This document shows positions 8,813-17,085 of a stretch of DNA of 64,000 nt, piece after piece (the first letter of the stretch is position 1; each line of letters starts with the position of its first letter). Source of the stretch: Bacillus proteolyticus (GTDB lineage: Bacteria > Bacillota > Bacilli > Bacillales > Bacillaceae_G); NCBI RefSeq assembly GCF_001884065.1, contig NZ_MACH01000142.1, positions 186,001 to 250,000 on the forward strand, in the 5' to 3' direction. A program made the translations under genes and the position numbers. A model generated the notes under the pieces. It had not been told where the DNA came from. It did not search any database and worked only from the letters and a program-made list of their open reading frames with translations.

Positions 8813-9910
8813 CTAGTCTTCTATTTTTTCAAATAATAGAGCAAGCCCTATCCCGCCCCCAATTCCTAATGTCGCAACTCCATATTTCATATACTCTCTT
8901 TTAGCCTGATAAAACAAGCGCGTTACAAGCATAGCTCCAGACGCACCGTACGGATGCCCGAGCGCAATTGCACCACCATTTACATTTAATTTTTCGTACG
9001 GAATTTGTAACTCCTTTGCACATGCCACAATTTTTGAAGCAAATGCTTCATTTATTTCAAAATAATCTATATCCTCTACTTTTAAATTCATTTCATTTAA
9101 TAATTTATTCACTGCAAATATCGGACCAGTTCCTGGAAGGTTTGGATCCACTCCAACTACAGCACTGCGAACGAAACGAAGAACAGGCTTGTATCCTAAT
9201 TTCCGGGCTTGCCCCTCTTCCATTACAAGAACAGCACATGCCCCGTCATTTACACCACACGAATTTCCTGCTGTTACCGTTCCATTTTGTAAAAATACAG
9301 GTTTCGTTCTCTTAATCATTCTTTCATAATTCATTTCTCGCTTTATAGATTCATCTAATAATCCATTAAAATAATGAGGTAATATCTCTTCTTGTATATA
9401 TCCTTTTTCTAATGCTTGCAGCGTTCTTTTATAGCTAAGACAAGCATATTCATCTTGTATTTCTCTCGTTATATTATACTGCTCTGCAACATACTCAGCG
9501 GCTAATCCCATATCTGGATCCCCAATTATTTCAGGCGAAAACCGTGCTCTATTTTGAAAAGGTGACGTACTTGTACTCTCTACTCCCCCAGCGATATAAC
9601 AATTACCTGCCCCGCCCCCGATATAATGACACGCAGTACGAATGGCTTCTAATCCTGCACCACATTGCCGATCAATCGTTACACCAGGTATATGATAACC
9701 GAGCCCTGTTTCTAAAGCAGATAATCTTGCAACGTTACCTCCTGGTCCAACGACATTTCCTAATATGACATCATCTATTTCTCTCTCAATTCCTTTGCTT
9801 AGAAACGTAAGAAGTGGTGCTGCTAATTGCTGAACTTCATAATCTTTCAACATCCCGTTTTTTTTACCAATAGGTGTTCTTTTCGCTTCTACAATAACCG
9901 CCCTATTCAT
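8813..9910 (-). CDS. yhfS: Acetyl-CoA acetyltransferase (thiolase), YhfS-like
   Basis: About 365 residues, the length of B. subtilis YhfS and slightly shorter than FadA/AtoB. Thiolase motifs are intact: the nucleophilic cysteine in DRQCGAGLEA, the NEAFA block, ALGHPYGASGA, and the C-terminal glycine-rich GIGGGIGLALL. It condenses or cleaves acyl-CoA thioesters. The ATG at 9910 has a GGGAAAAG ribosome site and overlaps the end of the upstream acyl-CoA synthetase gene by 8 bp, so the two are likely translationally coupled. The order bioY, ligase, thiolase matches B. subtilis yhfU-yhfT-yhfS. Confidence 0.87.
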   Translation of the reverse strand: MNRAVIVEAKRTPIGKKNGMLKDYEVQQLAAPLLTFLSKGIEREIDDVILGNVVGPGGNVARLSALETGLGYHIPGVTIDRQCGAGLEAIRTACHYIGGGAGNCYIAGGVESTSTSPFQNRARFSPEIIGDPDMGLAAEYVAEQYNITREIQDEYACLSYKRTLQALEKGYIQEEILPHYFNGLLDESIKREMNYERMIKRTKPVFLQNGTVTAGNSCGVNDGACAVLVMEEGQARKLGYKPVLRFVRSAVVGVDPNLPGTGPIFAVNKLLNEMNLKVEDIDYFEINEAFASKIVACAKELQIPYEKLNVNGGAIALGHPYGASGAMLVTRLFYQAKREYMKYGVATLGIGGGIGLALLFEKIED

Positions 9911-11366
9911 ATATCTTTTCCCGGTTTTCAATCATACTTTTTGCTTCGATACGAGCAATCTTCCCGCTATTTGTATAAGGTATTTCATCAACAAAGTGCC
10001 ATTCTTTCGGTATTTTAAAAGATGATAATCGTTGTAAGCAAAAACTCTTCAATTGTTGCTTTGTAGCACTTCCTTTTACGATAGCGACAAGCTTTTCACC
10101 CCAATAACTATCCTCTACACCAACTACAACTATTTCATCAACAGCTGGATGTGTCTGTAGCACACTCTCTATTTCTTCTGGATAAATATTGATTCCTCCA
10201 AATAAAATCATATTCTTCTCTCTTCCAACAATATATATAAAGCCTTCTTCATCTTGATAGCCTACATCTTGCACTGTCATCCAGCCATCTGCAGTCAACT
10301 TTTGAGCTAAAACACCATCTATTATGTATCCTATAAAAAACTGATCACTTTTCACATACACAGTTCCTATCTCGCCTGTCTGTACTTCTTCTCCTACTTC
10401 ATTACATATTCGAACTTGTACATTATGACAAGGTTTCCCTACTGAATTCGGTTTTCTTTCACTCTCTTCATCGACCAATGCTGTTACAAAGCTTAGCTCA
10501 GACGCACCATAAAACTCATATCTTTTTGCATAAGGTAACATATTCTTCACCTTTTCTTTCGCTTCAGCTTCCCATTTCGCTCCTGACGAAATAATTTTCA
10601 TTTCATTTTCTATTACTCTATTTTCTTTATATAAAGACTCAAGCATCGTCGGTACATTATACATGACCGAAATATTTTCAGTTTCTAACTTAGCCAACAC
10701 TTGATTTGGAATGAATTTTCTCATAATATGTACGGTTTGCCCTAAATACAATGCACTTATTGCTCCATATAAGAACAAAGAATGAACAAACGTCCCAGCT
10801 ATTAAAATAGAATCTTTCTTTTTCATATGAAAGTCATGTACATTACACTCAAAACTATGAACCCACGATTGTTGTCCACGTAAAAATGCCTTCGCCTTCC
10901 CTGTCGATCCTGATGTAAATCCCATATAAAAAGGAGCATTTTCTACATTTTCTAAAGGTGGATTGGTAGTTGGATAATTCTCTATCATTATTTTCCATTC
11001 ATCAATTTCAATTACTCTTCCTTCTTCATCCGATATATCATTTAACTTGTACCGTTCTGTCACCATCATATCTGGATTACTGATGGCTAGCCTTTCCTTT
11101 AGCTCACCCTGCTTCCATTTTATATCTAATGGTACACAAATCCATCCAGCCATAGCAGCACCAGCAAATAGTTGTAAAAATTCTATACGATTTTCTAGTA
11201 CAATTGCTATAGTTTTATTCTTCGATTCTGTTGCGCGCAACCAGTTTGTTACTTTACAAACTGAATTAAACCACTCTTTATATGTTAATACTCTATCATT
11301 TTCCTTTATCGCTATTTTATTCGGTTGTAAAGAGGCATGCTGTTTATATTCTTTTGTAATCCCCAT
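9903..11366 (-). CDS. yhfT: AMP-dependent acyl-CoA synthetase, YhfT-like
   Basis: 487 residues of the adenylate-forming (ANL) family, which activates a carboxylic acid with ATP and transfers it to CoA. The P-loop-like A3 motif is seen as GFTSGSTGKAKAF, followed by the YGASE motif, the TADGWMTVQDVGYQDEEGF core, and the C-terminal hinge with the lysine region (NSGKIAR). Length and context match B. subtilis YhfT. It lies downstream of bioY after a hairpin and overlaps the thiolase gene. The acid substrate is not known; a link to biotin or pimelate supply is suggested only by the BirA context. Confidence 0.85.
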   Translation of the reverse strand: MGITKEYKQHASLQPNKIAIKENDRVLTYKEWFNSVCKVTNWLRATESKNKTIAIVLENRIEFLQLFAGAAMAGWICVPLDIKWKQGELKERLAISNPDMMVTERYKLNDISDEEGRVIEIDEWKIMIENYPTTNPPLENVENAPFYMGFTSGSTGKAKAFLRGQQSWVHSFECNVHDFHMKKKDSILIAGTFVHSLFLYGAISALYLGQTVHIMRKFIPNQVLAKLETENISVMYNVPTMLESLYKENRVIENEMKIISSGAKWEAEAKEKVKNMLPYAKRYEFYGASELSFVTALVDEESERKPNSVGKPCHNVQVRICNEVGEEVQTGEIGTVYVKSDQFFIGYIIDGVLAQKLTADGWMTVQDVGYQDEEGFIYIVGREKNMILFGGINIYPEEIESVLQTHPAVDEIVVVGVEDSYWGEKLVAIVKGSATKQQLKSFCLQRLSSFKIPKEWHFVDEIPYTNSGKIARIEAKSMIENREKIYE

Positions 11367-11397
11367 ATGAGACGTCCTTTCTTTACAAAATAATAAA

Positions 11398-11424
11398 AAG
11401 AAACACGCAATTAGCGTGTTTCTT
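11398..11424 (-). terminator. Hairpin terminator between bioY and the acyl-CoA synthetase gene
   Basis: Arms AAGAAACACGC / GCGTGTTTCTT, with a T-rich tail on the minus strand, right after the bioY stop. It may partly uncouple the downstream ligase and thiolase genes from the bioY promoter. Confidence 0.75.
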
Positions 11425-11429
11425 CTCTC

Positions 11430-12005
11430 TTATCCCGCATTTGTATATTTTCTATTCTTCAAAGCGGGCGTAATAATATGTTTCAATGAACGATGTAACC
11501 TTGTCACAAGAATTGCTGCTATAATCGCTTTTATGCAATCACCTGGTAAAAATACAACACTCACTTTCATCGTTTCCCATACGGAAATATCCATTACGAA
11601 AGCTTGTACAATGATACCAAATACATAAACTACGAAAATACCACCAATTATATTAATGCATAATACTTTTATAATAGAAACTTCACGTAAACGTTCAATT
11701 AAATAACCAATTACAAATGCTCCTGCAATATAACCAAGTAAATATCCTGCACTTGGCCCAACAAATACGCCAGGCCCCCCGCGTCCACCTGCAAGTAGTG
11801 GTGCTCCAACTCCTACAATAAGTAAGAAAATAAGCTGACTTAGTGCACCTAGACGTGATCCTAGCAATCCACCTGCAAGCATGACTCCAAGCGATTGCAA
11901 TGTAATAGGAACAGGTGTAATAGAAAGAGCAATCGGAGGTATTAACCCTAACACTCCCATAATAGAACTAAATAAAGCGACGAAAACTAAGTTTTTTGTA
12001 TTCAT
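11430..12005 (-). CDS. bioY: Biotin transporter BioY
   Basis: 191-residue membrane protein of the BioY family (S component of ECF-type transport) with five to six hydrophobic helices. The conserved PVPITLQSLGVMLAG and GRGGPGVFVGPSAGYLLGY motifs are present. It imports biotin, alone or with a shared energising module, which is not encoded here. The gene is preceded by a strong promoter overlapped by a BirA-type operator, so repression by biotin-loaded BirA is expected. The ligase and thiolase genes follow on the same strand. Confidence 0.93.
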   Translation of the reverse strand: MNTKNLVFVALFSSIMGVLGLIPPIALSITPVPITLQSLGVMLAGGLLGSRLGALSQLIFLLIVGVGAPLLAGGRGGPGVFVGPSAGYLLGYIAGAFVIGYLIERLREVSIIKVLCINIIGGIFVVYVFGIIVQAFVMDISVWETMKVSVVFLPGDCIKAIIAAILVTRLHRSLKHIITPALKNRKYTNAG

Positions 12006-12063
12006 ATTTGCTTCTCCTATTTGTAAACTTAAAATCCATTTCAGATAACATATTATAGGGGTT

Positions 12064-12092
12064 ATATTATCTTCCTATTCACCTTTTGTCAA
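12064..12092 (-). promoter_or_regulatory. Sigma-A promoter of bioY
   Basis: Minus-strand TTGACA -35 (12087-12092) and TAATAT -10 (12064-12069) with exactly 17 bp between, about 60 bp upstream of the bioY start. Confidence 0.85.
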
Positions 12093-12116
12093 CTTTATTT
12101 TATTTTAAGTTAACAA
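12086..12116 (-). promoter_or_regulatory. BirA (biotin repressor) operator
   Basis: Inverted half sites TTGTTAAC and GTTGACAA separated by 15 bp, as expected for Firmicute BirA boxes. The proximal half site overlaps the -35 hexamer of the bioY promoter, so bound BirA would block RNA polymerase. Confidence 0.85.
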
Positions 12117-12128
12117 ATATAAGTTCAA

Positions 12129-13742
12129 TTATTTCTCTTTATGCAAATGCTCAAGTTCTTTCCGAAGCGCCTGTTTTAAAAACTTCCCAACAGATGTTTT
12201 CGGAATTTCCTCCATAAATACAATATCGTCTGGTAACCACCACTTCGCAAACTGTGGTTTTAAAAATTCATATAGTTCTTCTTTTGTAACAGTACTATTT
12301 TTCTTTTGTACAACACAGGCAACTGGACGCTCTTGCCACTGCGGGTGTGGGATTGCAACGACAGCCGCTTCAAATATAGCGTCATGTGCCATTAGAGCAT
12401 TTTCAAGGTCAACTGAGGAAATCCATTCTCCCCCGCTTTTAATAACATCCTTCGTACGATCAACAATCTTTACGCACCCTTCCTCGTCAACCGTAACGAC
12501 ATCTCCTGTATATAACCACCCATCTCGAAAACCTTCGACAGTACGATCATCGTTATAATAGCTTGCAGCGATCCATGGCGCTCGTAAACATAGTTCTCCC
12601 ATCTCCGTACCGTCCCACTTCACTTCCCCATTTGTACCGACTACTTTCATCTCTACACCAGGGACAAGATATCCTTGTTTCGATCTTATCTCAAGTTGTT
12701 CTTCATACGCCAAATCTGTTTCATAGCTTTTTAGACGTGCAAGCGTTACGAGTGGACTTGTTTCAGTCATTCCATATGCATGTACGAAAGGAACATTATA
12801 TTTTTGCTCAAACGCTTTAATAACACTTTTCGGTGCAGCTGCGCCTCCGCATAGTAATCTCGTTATACTAGATAAATCGAAACTATTATTTTCTAACTCT
12901 TGTAAAACACCAAGCCAAATTGTCGGCACACCTGCAGCTATCGTTACTTTTTCAGTTTGAATCATTTCTAATAAAATTTTCGGCGTAAACATCGGTCCCG
13001 GAAGAACTTGTTTTGCCCCAAACCAAGTAGCCGCAAAAGGAAGTCCCCAAGCGTTCACATGAAACATTGGCACAATAGCCATTGCTGCATCACTTTCCGA
13101 TAAAGCCGTCGTATCCGCTAATCCGAGTGCCATACAGTGCAACACTGTACTGCGATGTGTATAAACAACACCTTTTGGATTCCCTGTAGTCGCTGACGTA
13201 TAACACATACCAGCAGGTGTGTTTTCATCAATATCTTTAGCAAACTGGAAATCCGGGTCGCCTTCTTCTAAAAGTTTCTCATAATGATATACAGGTTGAA
13301 GTGTAGTTTTTGGGAGTTCCTCTTTATCAGTCATAATAATATATGCTTGTACAGTCGATAATTCAGACTGAATATTCTCAATGAGTGGTACAAGATCTTC
13401 ATCAATAAGTAAAATACGATCTTCTGCATGTTGAATAATGTATGAAATATGTTGAGGAGATAAACGAATATTAATTGTGTGTAAAACAGAAGCAATACCT
13501 GGAATAGCAAAATATGCCTCCACATGTCGATGATGATTCCACGCTAACGTTCCTATGCGCTCGCCTTCTTTAATTCCGAGCTTTTTTAACGCACTTGAAA
13601 GTCTTCTTGTCCTTTCCCCTAGCTGCTTATACGTTAATGTCGTAACTGTATCATGTGTCCGTGAAATGATTTCTTTCTTTGGGAATAGTTTTTCTGCCCT
13701 TTCCATCATAGAACTAATTGTTAGAGGTACATTCATCATCAT
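12129..13742 (-). CDS. Long-chain fatty acid--CoA ligase
   Basis: 537-residue ANL-family enzyme activating fatty acids for beta-oxidation or lipid use. Motifs: A3-like CYTSATTGNPKGVVYTH, the AYGMTE motif, the GWLYTGDVVTVDEEG core, and a C-terminal TSVGKFLK with the catalytic lysine. The start has a GGGAGG ribosome site 11 nt upstream, followed by three in-frame ATGs. It is not in the yhfT unit but lies just behind it on the same strand. A cre-like site between its -10 and its ribosome site suggests CcpA control, as is known for lcfA in B. subtilis. Confidence 0.88.
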   Translation of the reverse strand: MMMNVPLTISSMMERAEKLFPKKEIISRTHDTVTTLTYKQLGERTRRLSSALKKLGIKEGERIGTLAWNHHRHVEAYFAIPGIASVLHTINIRLSPQHISYIIQHAEDRILLIDEDLVPLIENIQSELSTVQAYIIMTDKEELPKTTLQPVYHYEKLLEEGDPDFQFAKDIDENTPAGMCYTSATTGNPKGVVYTHRSTVLHCMALGLADTTALSESDAAMAIVPMFHVNAWGLPFAATWFGAKQVLPGPMFTPKILLEMIQTEKVTIAAGVPTIWLGVLQELENNSFDLSSITRLLCGGAAAPKSVIKAFEQKYNVPFVHAYGMTETSPLVTLARLKSYETDLAYEEQLEIRSKQGYLVPGVEMKVVGTNGEVKWDGTEMGELCLRAPWIAASYYNDDRTVEGFRDGWLYTGDVVTVDEEGCVKIVDRTKDVIKSGGEWISSVDLENALMAHDAIFEAAVVAIPHPQWQERPVACVVQKKNSTVTKEELYEFLKPQFAKWWLPDDIVFMEEIPKTSVGKFLKQALRKELEHLHKEK

Positions 13743-13760
13743 ATTGTTTACATCCTCCCT

Positions 13761-13774
13761 TTAAAGCGTTTTCA
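13761..13774 (-). promoter_or_regulatory. cre-like (CcpA) site upstream of the acyl-CoA ligase gene
   Basis: Minus strand reads TGAAAACGCTTTAA, matching 13 of 14 positions of the cre consensus TGWAANCGNTNWCA. It lies just after a TATAAT -10 (13783-13788, with an upstream TG) and before the ribosome site. Confidence 0.6.
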
Positions 13775-13863
13775 TTTCGTTCATTATAACAGACTTCTAC
13801 AAATAATTACGACATTTTTCTGTATTTTCTGAATTATTTCTTTGGAAATAATTCTAATAAATA

Positions 13864-13904
13864 AGAACCATGTTTTGAATACATACGATACAAAACATGG
13901 TTCT
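13864..13904 (-). terminator. Terminator of the XRE regulator gene
   Basis: Perfect arms AGAACCATGTTTTG / CAAAACATGGTTCT with a 13-nt loop, just downstream of the regulator's stop codon. Confidence 0.8.
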
Positions 13905-13911
13905 CTCCTAT

Positions 13912-14700
13912 TTAAAAACTATCTACCTTTTTCCTTACTTTCTTTTTTAATTTGAAAATGAAACGATTACTGTACTCTTCATTTTCAACTAAAATTTTAT
14001 ACGTTTCTAACACTCCTAAAACGCGAACGAAAAGATAGAAACCTATAGCAATAAGAACAACACAGTAGGGATAATATTGTACTAACTCTCCTGAAGTGAT
14101 ATGCTTTTTCTCAAACAAAAATGGTATTGCACCCGCTGCTATGAAACAAAGTCCAACAATTACTACTACAGCATATTTCTTTTTAATAGTCGCATATCTT
14201 TTTGTCAATTCTTTTAAAAAGTTTGGATCAAATAGTAGTTCTTCCTTTTTCAATACATTGTATCGACTCTCTTCTATCGTTACAGGTACCATAATCGCTC
14301 CAATTCCAAGGACAGCAATAATAATGATAAGGAATGTAGACATTGTTGGATCTTCTTTAAATAATAAATACGGTATTGTAGATAAAATAAGCAAACTAAA
14401 CCCTAATGCGATATATTTAGAAATTTTTTGCCCATATACTATATACCCTTCTGCCATTTCCTTACTTACATAATAACCATGTTCCTTTTCATTACTTTGC
14501 TCAGCAGTTTCTTTTAATAAGTAATCAAGCGATACTTCAAATACATTTCCAATCATTATTAGCTTTTCAGTTTCTGGAAAACCTTGACCGTTTTCCCATT
14601 TACTAACCGCTTGCCTTGTCGTGTTTAATTTCTCAGCTAATGCTTCTTGAGAAAGGCCTTTTTCCTTTCTTAATTTAAAAAGTTTCTCACCAAATCCCAT
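13912..14700 (-). CDS. XRE-family regulator with a membrane-spanning C-terminal domain
   Basis: 262 residues. Residues about 5-60 form a Cro/CI helix-turn-helix (KLFKLRKEKGLSQEALAEKL, TTRQAVSKWENG). The C-terminal half has four hydrophobic segments, so the DNA-binding head is probably membrane-anchored, a layout common in Bacillus. The start at 14700 (MGFGEKLF) follows an AAGGGGGG ribosome site; an ORF extension upstream lacks one. No partner gene adjoins it. Direct repeats of GCAACCG around its promoter may be its own operator. Confidence 0.82.
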   Translation of the reverse strand: MGFGEKLFKLRKEKGLSQEALAEKLNTTRQAVSKWENGQGFPETEKLIMIGNVFEVSLDYLLKETAEQSNEKEHGYYVSKEMAEGYIVYGQKISKYIALGFSLLILSTIPYLLFKEDPTMSTFLIIIIAVLGIGAIMVPVTIEESRYNVLKKEELLFDPNFLKELTKRYATIKKKYAVVVIVGLCFIAAGAIPFLFEKKHITSGELVQYYPYCVVLIAIGFYLFVRVLGVLETYKILVENEEYSNRFIFKLKKKVRKKVDSF

Positions 14701-14760
14701 ATGTGTGTCCCCCCTTGTTTTCTTAACTAAATTGTATGTAAACATTGCCCCTATTTCTAT

Positions 14761-14800
14761 CTTCCTGCGGTTGCACTTTGTCAACTTACGGTTGCGATTA
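14761..14800 (-). promoter_or_regulatory. Promoter region of the XRE gene with direct repeats
   Basis: A TTGACA -35 on the minus strand (about 14778-14783) is flanked by two direct copies of GCAACCG, with a related CCGCC further upstream. A -10 is not obvious. The repeats could be an autoregulatory operator. Confidence 0.35.
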
Positions 14801-14885
14801 TGTTATATGGCGGTTTTGTATACGTTTTAGCTGTTTTTCTTCTATGATTATGGCGTTAATAAAACAACCCCTCTCAATAACCAAT

Positions 14886-14913
14886 TATAACAATTAAAGG
14901 TAATTATTGTTAT
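14886..14913. other. Inverted repeat of unknown role
   Basis: ATAACAATTA / TAATTATTGTTAT forms an imperfect dyad about 10 bp from the strong hairpin at 14926-14955. It may be an operator or part of the same 3' structure. The rest of 14785-15158 shows no gene. Confidence 0.35.
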
Positions 14914-14925
14914 AAAAAAACCCAA

Positions 14926-14955
14926 AAAACTCCTTTATTCATTTAAAGGAGTTTT
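14926..14955 (-). terminator. Terminator downstream of the zinc-ribbon gene
   Basis: Arms AAAACTCCTTTA / TAAAGGAGTTTT with a 6-nt loop and T runs on the minus strand (TTTTTTGGGTTTTTTT). It lies about 200 bp after the stop codon of the gene at 15159-15362, the only minus-strand gene that could read into it. Confidence 0.7.
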
Positions 14956-15158
14956 CGTTATGAACCATTCTAAGATGACTACTTTTTCTTCTATATATTT
15001 TTCTGTGTCATGTAATGAATGATGAGCATCTCATACAGTATATGTTTTTATCTCTTTTTTTAAGGCGTACTCATATATATGTAAAATTTCACTTTTATTA
15101 AATTAACTTAATGTAATATGTTTCGTATACGACATTTTATATTACCACTTCTCAACAA

Positions 15159-15362
15159 TCATAACGGCTTCTGCTTAAACTTTTCATAATTCCGCACCTT
15201 TAATGAAAGGATATTCCCGCAATCTGTACAAATATAAGCATCTACTGGTGAAGATGTGAACATCGTCTCCTTTTTCCGTATTTGTGCATAACCGATAAAC
15301 TCACCTTCTCCTATGTTTTGAGAACCGCAATGAGAGCATGTCTGCACGTCTTTCTGTTTCAT
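15159..15362 (-). CDS. Small zinc-ribbon protein
   Basis: 67 residues with two CxxC knuckles (TCSHCGS and ICTDCGN, about 29 residues apart), the pattern of a treble-clef zinc ribbon like that in TFIIB-type proteins. No other domain. The start at 15362 (MKQKDVQTCSHC) is supported by AAGGTGGTG upstream. Role unknown; such proteins usually bind nucleic acid or protein partners. It is divergent from the GNAT gene, with about 150 bp between starts. Confidence 0.75.
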   Translation of the reverse strand: MKQKDVQTCSHCGSQNIGEGEFIGYAQIRKKETMFTSSPVDAYICTDCGNILSLKVRNYEKFKQKPL

Positions 15363-15514
15363 GAGAGCACCACCTTTAATCTGTTTCCACTCCCTTCGAC
15401 AGTTAACTTCCATTTCCCTTCCAAAAAACCTCTTATTCTCTTACATTTCAACAGGAATCTCAGAACGAAAATCGTATATGTACTATGAACTATATTAATT
15501 GACGGAGGAATCTT

Positions 15515-16327
15515 ATGAGTACTATTATGACATTCAATGCAGCACAAGAAATTGAAAACGCAGAAATAGATATGCTATCTTCTAGATTAAAGGCATTACA
15601 AGCGATGTCAGAAAATCCAATGCAAGTACAATTGAAAAAGTTTGGGAGTGCTACTGCCTTTTCATCAAAAATAATCGCTGGTCCTACTTTTAACACAGTA
15701 AAGGGCATTGCATTTACAAATACAGACGAGATAGATGAAATCATCTCTTATTATCAATCACTACAAATCCCTTGCCGTTTTGAAATTACACCGGCTCAAG
15801 GCACAACTGAACTATTTCAATACTTATCTCAAAAAGACTTTTACCAATCTAGCTTCCATACCGCTTTATATAGTATACCGGGACAAGATTTTTCGCTCCC
15901 CCCTTCTAACATTTCAGTACGCAAACTGAAAGAAAATGAGTTTCATACTTTTGCAGACATTTATGTTCAGGGCTTTAACATGCCTTCATTTACAAAAGAT
16001 GGCGTTCGTCGAAATAATGAAATTCTTTACAATCAGCCTGGGTGGCATTTTTTCATAGCCGAAGTTCAAAACACTCCAGCTAGTATAGGGGTACTCTACA
16101 TAAATAAAGGTGTCGCCTCACTAGCTGCTTCTGCTACTTTACCAGAATTTCAACGTAAAGGTTGTCATACTGCATTAATTCAAAAACGGATTGAGACCGC
16201 TGTTGAATCCAATTGCAATTTAATAGTTGGACAAGCTCGCTTTGGTAGCGGCAGTCAAAATAATATGGAACGTGCCCATATGAAAATCGCTTATACGAAA
16301 TCGATATGGACTGCAAAAGACATGTAA
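15515..16327 (+). CDS. GNAT-family N-acetyltransferase
   Basis: 270 residues. The C-terminal half (about 125-260) holds a GNAT fold with the acetyl-CoA loop near LPEFQRKGCHTALIQKRI (a Q/RxxGxG/A variant: QRKGCH). The N-terminal half is an additional domain of the same size, so this is a double-domain member as seen in several Bacillus paralogues. Preceded by a GGAGG ribosome site. Substrate unknown. It is single and followed by a dispersed repeat element rather than a conventional terminator. Confidence 0.8.
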   Translation: MSTIMTFNAAQEIENAEIDMLSSRLKALQAMSENPMQVQLKKFGSATAFSSKIIAGPTFNTVKGIAFTNTDEIDEIISYYQSLQIPCRFEITPAQGTTELFQYLSQKDFYQSSFHTALYSIPGQDFSLPPSNISVRKLKENEFHTFADIYVQGFNMPSFTKDGVRRNNEILYNQPGWHFFIAEVQNTPASIGVLYINKGVASLAASATLPEFQRKGCHTALIQKRIETAVESNCNLIVGQARFGSGSQNNMERAHMKIAYTKSIWTAKDM

Positions 16328-16357
16328 TTAACATTCTTTCTATTACAACCTTATACA

Positions 16358-16460
16358 TTTTATCCCACTATTCGTCGGGCTGCCCGTAAAAGCCCGATTG
16401 GTGAGGGCTGATAATCAGTGGAGGATGAACAAAACCCCCACTGATTAAATTTTCACTTTA
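16358..16460 (-). repeat. Dispersed B. cereus-group repeat, copy A (full form, minus orientation)
   Basis: Read on the minus strand it begins TAAAGTGAAAATTTAATCAG, continues with a hairpin (AATCAGTGGGGG / CCTCCACTGATT), a second GC-rich hairpin (CGGGC...GCCCG), and ends GGGATAAA. Four related copies lie at 41924, 53538, 54800 and 63066. I cannot say which published bcr family it belongs to. Confidence 0.8.
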
Positions 16461-16590
16461 TGACAATTCCTTTTCTATCCCATCAATCATTTGAATATTC
16501 AAACAAGATTTGTTACGCTATTACTAGATACATCATTCAACTTGCAATATGAAAAGAGAATTCTACTCAAACTACAAGGAGGAGAAATGT

Positions 16591-16794
16591 ATGACTAAAC
16601 ATGATTATGGTTTAAAAGAAAAAGTAGAAGGTGCCATTGATAAGGTAAAAGGCGAAGTAAAAGAAGTTGTTGGGAAAGTAACTGACAATAAAAAATTACA
16701 AGCCGAAGGAAAATGGGATAAAGTAAAAGGTAATGCAAAAGATACTGTCGGTAATATAAAAGAGAAAATACATGAATATAAAGAAAACAAATAA
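16591..16794 (+). CDS. CsbD-family stress protein
   Basis: 67 residues, highly charged, with the CsbD repeat pattern KVEGAIDKVKGEVKE and GKWDKVKGNAKD. CsbD proteins are small, soluble and induced in general stress (sigma-B) in Bacillus; their mechanism is unknown. The start at 16591 (MTKHDYGLKEK) follows AAGGAGGAG. I did not find a convincing sigma-B promoter in the 130 bp upstream. It ends in a strong hairpin shared with the convergent DUF2164 gene. Confidence 0.9.
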   Translation: MTKHDYGLKEKVEGAIDKVKGEVKEVVGKVTDNKKLQAEGKWDKVKGNAKDTVGNIKEKIHEYKENK

Positions 16795-16818
16795 AAAAGA
16801 GCCATCTGGCTCTTTTTT
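16793..16818. terminator. Bidirectional terminator between csbD-like and DUF2164 genes
   Basis: Arms AAAAAAGAGCC / GGCTCTTTTTT with a 4-nt loop. Confidence 0.9.
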
Positions 16819-17068
16819 ATTTACCCTCATTCTTCTCTAACACATATAAATCTTCTTCAATATTCGTTAATTTCTCACTTACAAGTTTTCTTGCATCTCC
16901 AATTGCTTGATTGTATGCAAATGGTCCTACTAACTTTATCATTTCTTCTATTAAACGTTCTGCTTGGAAACGTCCAATCTCATCTAAATCTTCTTCAACG
17001 AAAAATTGCTGAATTTGTGCTACAAGCTCTTCTTTTTTATCATTTGGTATTTTTATGTTCATCATCAT
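16817..17068 (-). CDS. DUF2164 family protein
   Basis: 83 residues with the DUF2164 pattern: KIPNDKKEELVAQIQQFFVEE at the N-terminus, GRFQAERLIEEMI, and GPFAYNQAIGDARK in the middle. Cytosolic, function unknown. The start follows AGGAG; three ATGs are in tandem. It lies 17 bp after the amidase start region of the upstream gene and shares its direction, so it is probably the last gene of the phosphatase-amidase unit. Confidence 0.85.
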   Translation of the reverse strand: MMMNIKIPNDKKEELVAQIQQFFVEEDLDEIGRFQAERLIEEMIKLVGPFAYNQAIGDARKLVSEKLTNIEEDLYVLEKNEGK

Positions 17069-17085
17069 TCGTTACTCCTCTATAT

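Noticed and set aside
16500-16590. Sigma-B promoter for the CsbD-like gene
   Set aside because: No GTTT and GGGTAT pair at correct spacing was found upstream.
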